Positions 20,478 to 22,769 of a stretch of DNA of 22,769 bases are shown one piece after another. The translations under genes and the position numbers were made by a program. How positions within the stretch are numbered: the stretch's first letter is position 1; each line of letters starts with the position of its first letter. This stretch comes from Oscillospiraceae bacterium. GTDB taxonomy: Bacteria; Bacillota; Clostridia; Oscillospirales; Ruminococcaceae. The notes under the pieces were generated by a model. The model saw nothing but the letters and a program-made list of their open reading frames with translations. It did not search any database and had not been told where the DNA came from. The stretch lies in assembly GCA_017451665.1 (NCBI GenBank), contig JAFTNX010000201.1, positions 1-22,769 of the forward strand. The letters run 5' to 3'.

Positions 20478-22529
20478 CTATGCCTCTACTGTACCTGTCA
20501 ATGCACGTCTTACCACATAAGCGTTCTGGAGAACAGCACTTGCTTCCTCTGCAATATTGTGGAGTCTGTCCATTTCCTTTTCAGAAAGCTCTTTCTTTTC
20601 AGCCTTGATATTGTTAAGGTTGTCAAGAGTCTTCTGTGTATCCTGAAGAATAATTTCTGTTTCGTTTTCAATCTTCTGCTTGAGTCCTTCAAATGAGTTG
20701 AATACCTGCTTACGGACTGTTTCAGCAAAGTCAGTTGTAATCTTCATTTCGTGGAGCTGTTTTCTTACCTGATTCTTAAAGTCGCCCTTGAACTTATCAA
20801 TTCTTTCCTGAACAAGGAACTTGTCAACAGCAAACTTACCACCGAATGTTCCTGCGATACCTGCAAGTGCCATAAGGCAGAGTGTAACAGGTCCGCCTAC
20901 TGCAATACCAAGCACCTGAGCAAGTGAAGTAGCTGTAAAGAACAACGCATAGAAGCCTGTAAATCCGGTAGCACCACCAAGGAGTGCGCCCTTGAGACCT
21001 GCTTCTCTGAATCCGATAAAGAGACCACCTGCACCAAAGCTTCCGATAGTTGAAGCGATAATCTTATCAACTGTACCACCGTTTCTTGAAGCCTTTTCTG
21101 ATACAGAGAACATCTGCTGAATTTTAGCAATTGACTCAAAGAATTCGTCTTCAAATGACTGAAGTCTTTCAGCTTCGTTACTGAGGGCAACAGTAATTGA
21201 ATTCTGAATCTGTTCACAGATAAGCTGTGCTCTTGCTTCGATTGACTTTCTGATATTTTCAGTAAGCTTCTGATGAACAGCCTGAAGTCTGTCCTTCTTC
21301 AAGTCTTCGCTGAACATAGGGAAGTTATCAATAACCTCCATAGCAGTTTCTTCAATCTTAACCCAATAATCGTCAAGAACAGGCTGCAAGTCGTCATAAA
21401 CCTTGTTTGCAGCGTCGTTGATGTTAACGAATTCTGCTCTCTTTTTATTTCTGATTTCATCAATCTCAGCGATAGCCTTCTGATAGTTTTCCATAAACTC
21501 GTCGTTTTCCATCATAAGTGCATTTTCCTGCAAAACAACTGAGTTTAAGATTTCAGTACCACTGTTAGCAATCTTGGTTGAAAGAATCTGAAGTGTAATC
21601 GCACCTCTTTCCTTTGTAAGAAGAGTTTCAAGTGCCTCTTCAAATTCAGGGAAGTTTGATTCCTTAAGCATTTCCTCGTCACCGGTCATCTTAGCAGTAA
21701 GAGCCTTCTTTGCATAAATTCCGATAACCTTTGGAGTACCGATTTTTCTCTTATATACGGCAAATTCTCTTGAGTCTTCACCCATAACGAGCTTTGCCTT
21801 ATCCATAACGTATCTGCTGATACGGTTTCTTACAGTTTCAACAATCTTTGTTTCGTCTTCCTTAGAGAATGTTCCGAAGCAGTTAACTGCAAAAATAATT
21901 CTTCCTACGTCGCTTGTAAGCATCTTCTTTTCGAGAAAATCCTTTTCAAACTGTGAGAAAGGTGAATTTGCACTGATAACAAAAACAGCAGCGTCGATTT
22001 CCGGAAGGATTGAAAGTGTAACGTTTGTCATCTGCTCATCGTCGTTAAGACCAGGAGTATCAATGATGTCAACGTTATTTCTACAAAAATCAGTAGCATA
22101 ATGAACTGTTGCTTCCTTGACAGTTTCAGCCTTCATTTCCGACTCTTCTGTCAGCTTTGTAACATAGTTTTCAAGCTGGTCAATAGCAACATTTTCACTT
22201 GTTCCGTCCTTGTATTCAACCTCAACGTATGGTTCGTCGCTGTATGTAACTCTGTTAAGTGTAGCAGTAGCAGGAAGTACGTCGGCAGGAAGTACCTCTT
22301 CACCAAGCATAGCGTTGATAAGTGTACTCTTACCTCTCTTGAATTCGCCCACGATAGCAACTTCAAAATGCTCGTTTCCAACCTTGTCGATAGTATCCCT
22401 GATAGATGCAGCATTGTTTGAAAGTGAAACCTGTTCACTTAAATCAAGCAGCTTTTCAAGGCTTTCGGTAAGGGTTTTTACCGTTTCATTATAAGCGGAA
22501 TAGCTTCCATATTCATATGGTTTACTCAT
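20478..22529 (-). CDS. Dynamin-like GTPase A, with hydrophobic membrane segment
   Basis: This 683-residue bacterial dynamin-like protein has G1 GEFKRGKS (61-68), switch threonines in LPATAT (85-90) and G3 DTPG (157-160). There is no recognisable G4: VNCFGTF (215-221) stands where NKxD is expected. Long helices cover ~330-480. A Gly/Ala-rich hydrophobic region at about 488-565 could cross or insert into the membrane twice, like the paddle of other bacterial dynamins. A coiled-coil tail rich in Lys and Glu (570-665) closes the bundle. It is the first gene of the operon, behind a strong promoter. AAAGGA lies about ten bases before the ATG at 22529. Its pairing with a shorter dynamin suggests hetero-oligomers, as in Campylobacter DLP1/DLP2. 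Confidence 0.92.
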   Translation of the reverse strand: MSKPYEYGSYSAYNETVKTLTESLEKLLDLSEQVSLSNNAASIRDTIDKVGNEHFEVAIVGEFKRGKSTLINAMLGEEVLPADVLPATATLNRVTYSDEPYVEVEYKDGTSENVAIDQLENYVTKLTEESEMKAETVKEATVHYATDFCRNNVDIIDTPGLNDDEQMTNVTLSILPEIDAAVFVISANSPFSQFEKDFLEKKMLTSDVGRIIFAVNCFGTFSKEDETKIVETVRNRISRYVMDKAKLVMGEDSREFAVYKRKIGTPKVIGIYAKKALTAKMTGDEEMLKESNFPEFEEALETLLTKERGAITLQILSTKIANSGTEILNSVVLQENALMMENDEFMENYQKAIAEIDEIRNKKRAEFVNINDAANKVYDDLQPVLDDYWVKIEETAMEVIDNFPMFSEDLKKDRLQAVHQKLTENIRKSIEARAQLICEQIQNSITVALSNEAERLQSFEDEFFESIAKIQQMFSVSEKASRNGGTVDKIIASTIGSFGAGGLFIGFREAGLKGALLGGATGFTGFYALFFTATSLAQVLGIAVGGPVTLCLMALAGIAGTFGGKFAVDKFLVQERIDKFKGDFKNQVRKQLHEMKITTDFAETVRKQVFNSFEGLKQKIENETEIILQDTQKTLDNLNNIKAEKKELSEKEMDRLHNIAEEASAVLQNAYVVRRALTGTVEA

Positions 22530-22579
22530 TCTTCTTCAAGTCCTTTCAGCTATATACATTCTCTAAATCATATATTTAA

Positions 22580-22609
22580 GAGGAAACCCTCAAAAGGGCA
22601 TACTTCCCC
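22580..22609 (-). other. Leader hairpin of the dynamin operon
   Basis: In - strand RNA, GGGGAA (22609-22604) pairs with TTCCTC (22585-22580) through one G-U pair, and an inner CCCT/AGGG hairpin (22598-22587) sits inside. The wobble works only in RNA read from this strand, which fits a role in the operon leader. The structure is short and may be incidental. Confidence 0.35.
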
Positions 22610-22638
22610 ATTTAAAATATACTATAATTTATGTATAA

Positions 22639-22667
22639 ATTATACACACTTTTTTACCAAAAGTCAA
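22639..22667 (-). promoter_or_regulatory. Promoter of the dynamin/M48-like operon
   Basis: On the - strand, TTGACT (22667-22662) and a perfect TATAAT (22644-22639) are separated by 17 bases. The predicted start near 22632 gives a leader of about 100 nt. No other promoter this good was seen before the second and third genes, supporting one transcript. Confidence 0.8.
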
Positions 22668-22727
22668 TTAAATCCCAAAAAAACTCCCCTATTTTGAAAT
22701 TTTTATCGTTTTAAACAAAAGTGATAA

Positions 22728-22754
22728 TTGTGCATTGTGCATTGTGCATTGAGC
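22728..22754. repeat. Short heptamer tandem repeat at the window edge
   Basis: Three exact copies of TTGTGCA (22728-22748) and a partial fourth (TTGAGC) lie in non-coding DNA upstream of the dynamin operon. The unit length equals that of the array after hydE, though the sequence differs. The element probably continues past the window. Confidence 0.7.
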
Positions 22755-22769
22755 CCGTCGGTTGACAAC

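Noticed and set aside
17645..22529. Assignment of the dynamin operon as a proven anti-phage system
   Set aside because: Some bacterial dynamins have been linked to phage tolerance, but no nuclease, toxin or other defence gene is nearby, so this stays a hypothesis only.

Overview
The window is AT-rich, low-GC DNA with AGGAGG-type ribosome binding sites, near-consensus sigma-A promoters, a Firmicutes-style Pho system and a TM1266-hydE-hydG-hydF cluster. It looks like the chromosome of an anaerobic clostridium, most likely a Ruminococcus-like member of the Oscillospiraceae. The genus is inferred from gene content and repeat style only. There are 16 credible protein genes. I see no rRNA, tRNA, CRISPR array, phage gene or transposase.

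Layout. 1-1340 (+): two genes, each with its own TTTACA/TATAAT promoter, for a single-pass anchored extracellular protein and a 78-residue membrane protein. 1344-8651 (-): a uridine-kinase-family nucleoside kinase, a beta-CASP metallo-beta-lactamase-fold protein, a zinc-ribbon membrane protein with a repeated acidic extracellular region, and glycogen phosphorylase. Most of these have their own promoter and terminator. 8910-13111 (-): a phosphate module of a Na/Pi cotransporter with a PhoU-like tail, a PhoB/PhoP-like regulator and a PhoR-like kinase. A hairpin attenuator sits between regulator and kinase, and Pho-box-like repeats overlap the promoter. 13357-17607 (+): an [FeFe]-hydrogenase maturation operon (TM1266-family protein, HydE, HydG, HydF) behind a 180-nt structured leader. 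The hydrogenase itself is not in the window. 17645-22529 (-): an operon of two different dynamin-like GTPases flanking an M48-peptidase-like protein whose zinc-binding residues are replaced.

The last operon is the best candidate for an undescribed system. One dynamin carries a long Gly/Ala-rich hydrophobic segment likely to insert into membrane and the other lacks it. The protein between them keeps the M48 fold signature but reads FECGK where HExxH is expected. This suggests a membrane-remodelling dynamin pair with a pseudoprotease partner. Other points of interest are the hydrogenase-operon leader, a hairpin-plus-heptamer repeat that supplies the end of HydE, a second heptamer array at the right edge, and a three-way-junction inverted-repeat element after the beta-CASP gene.
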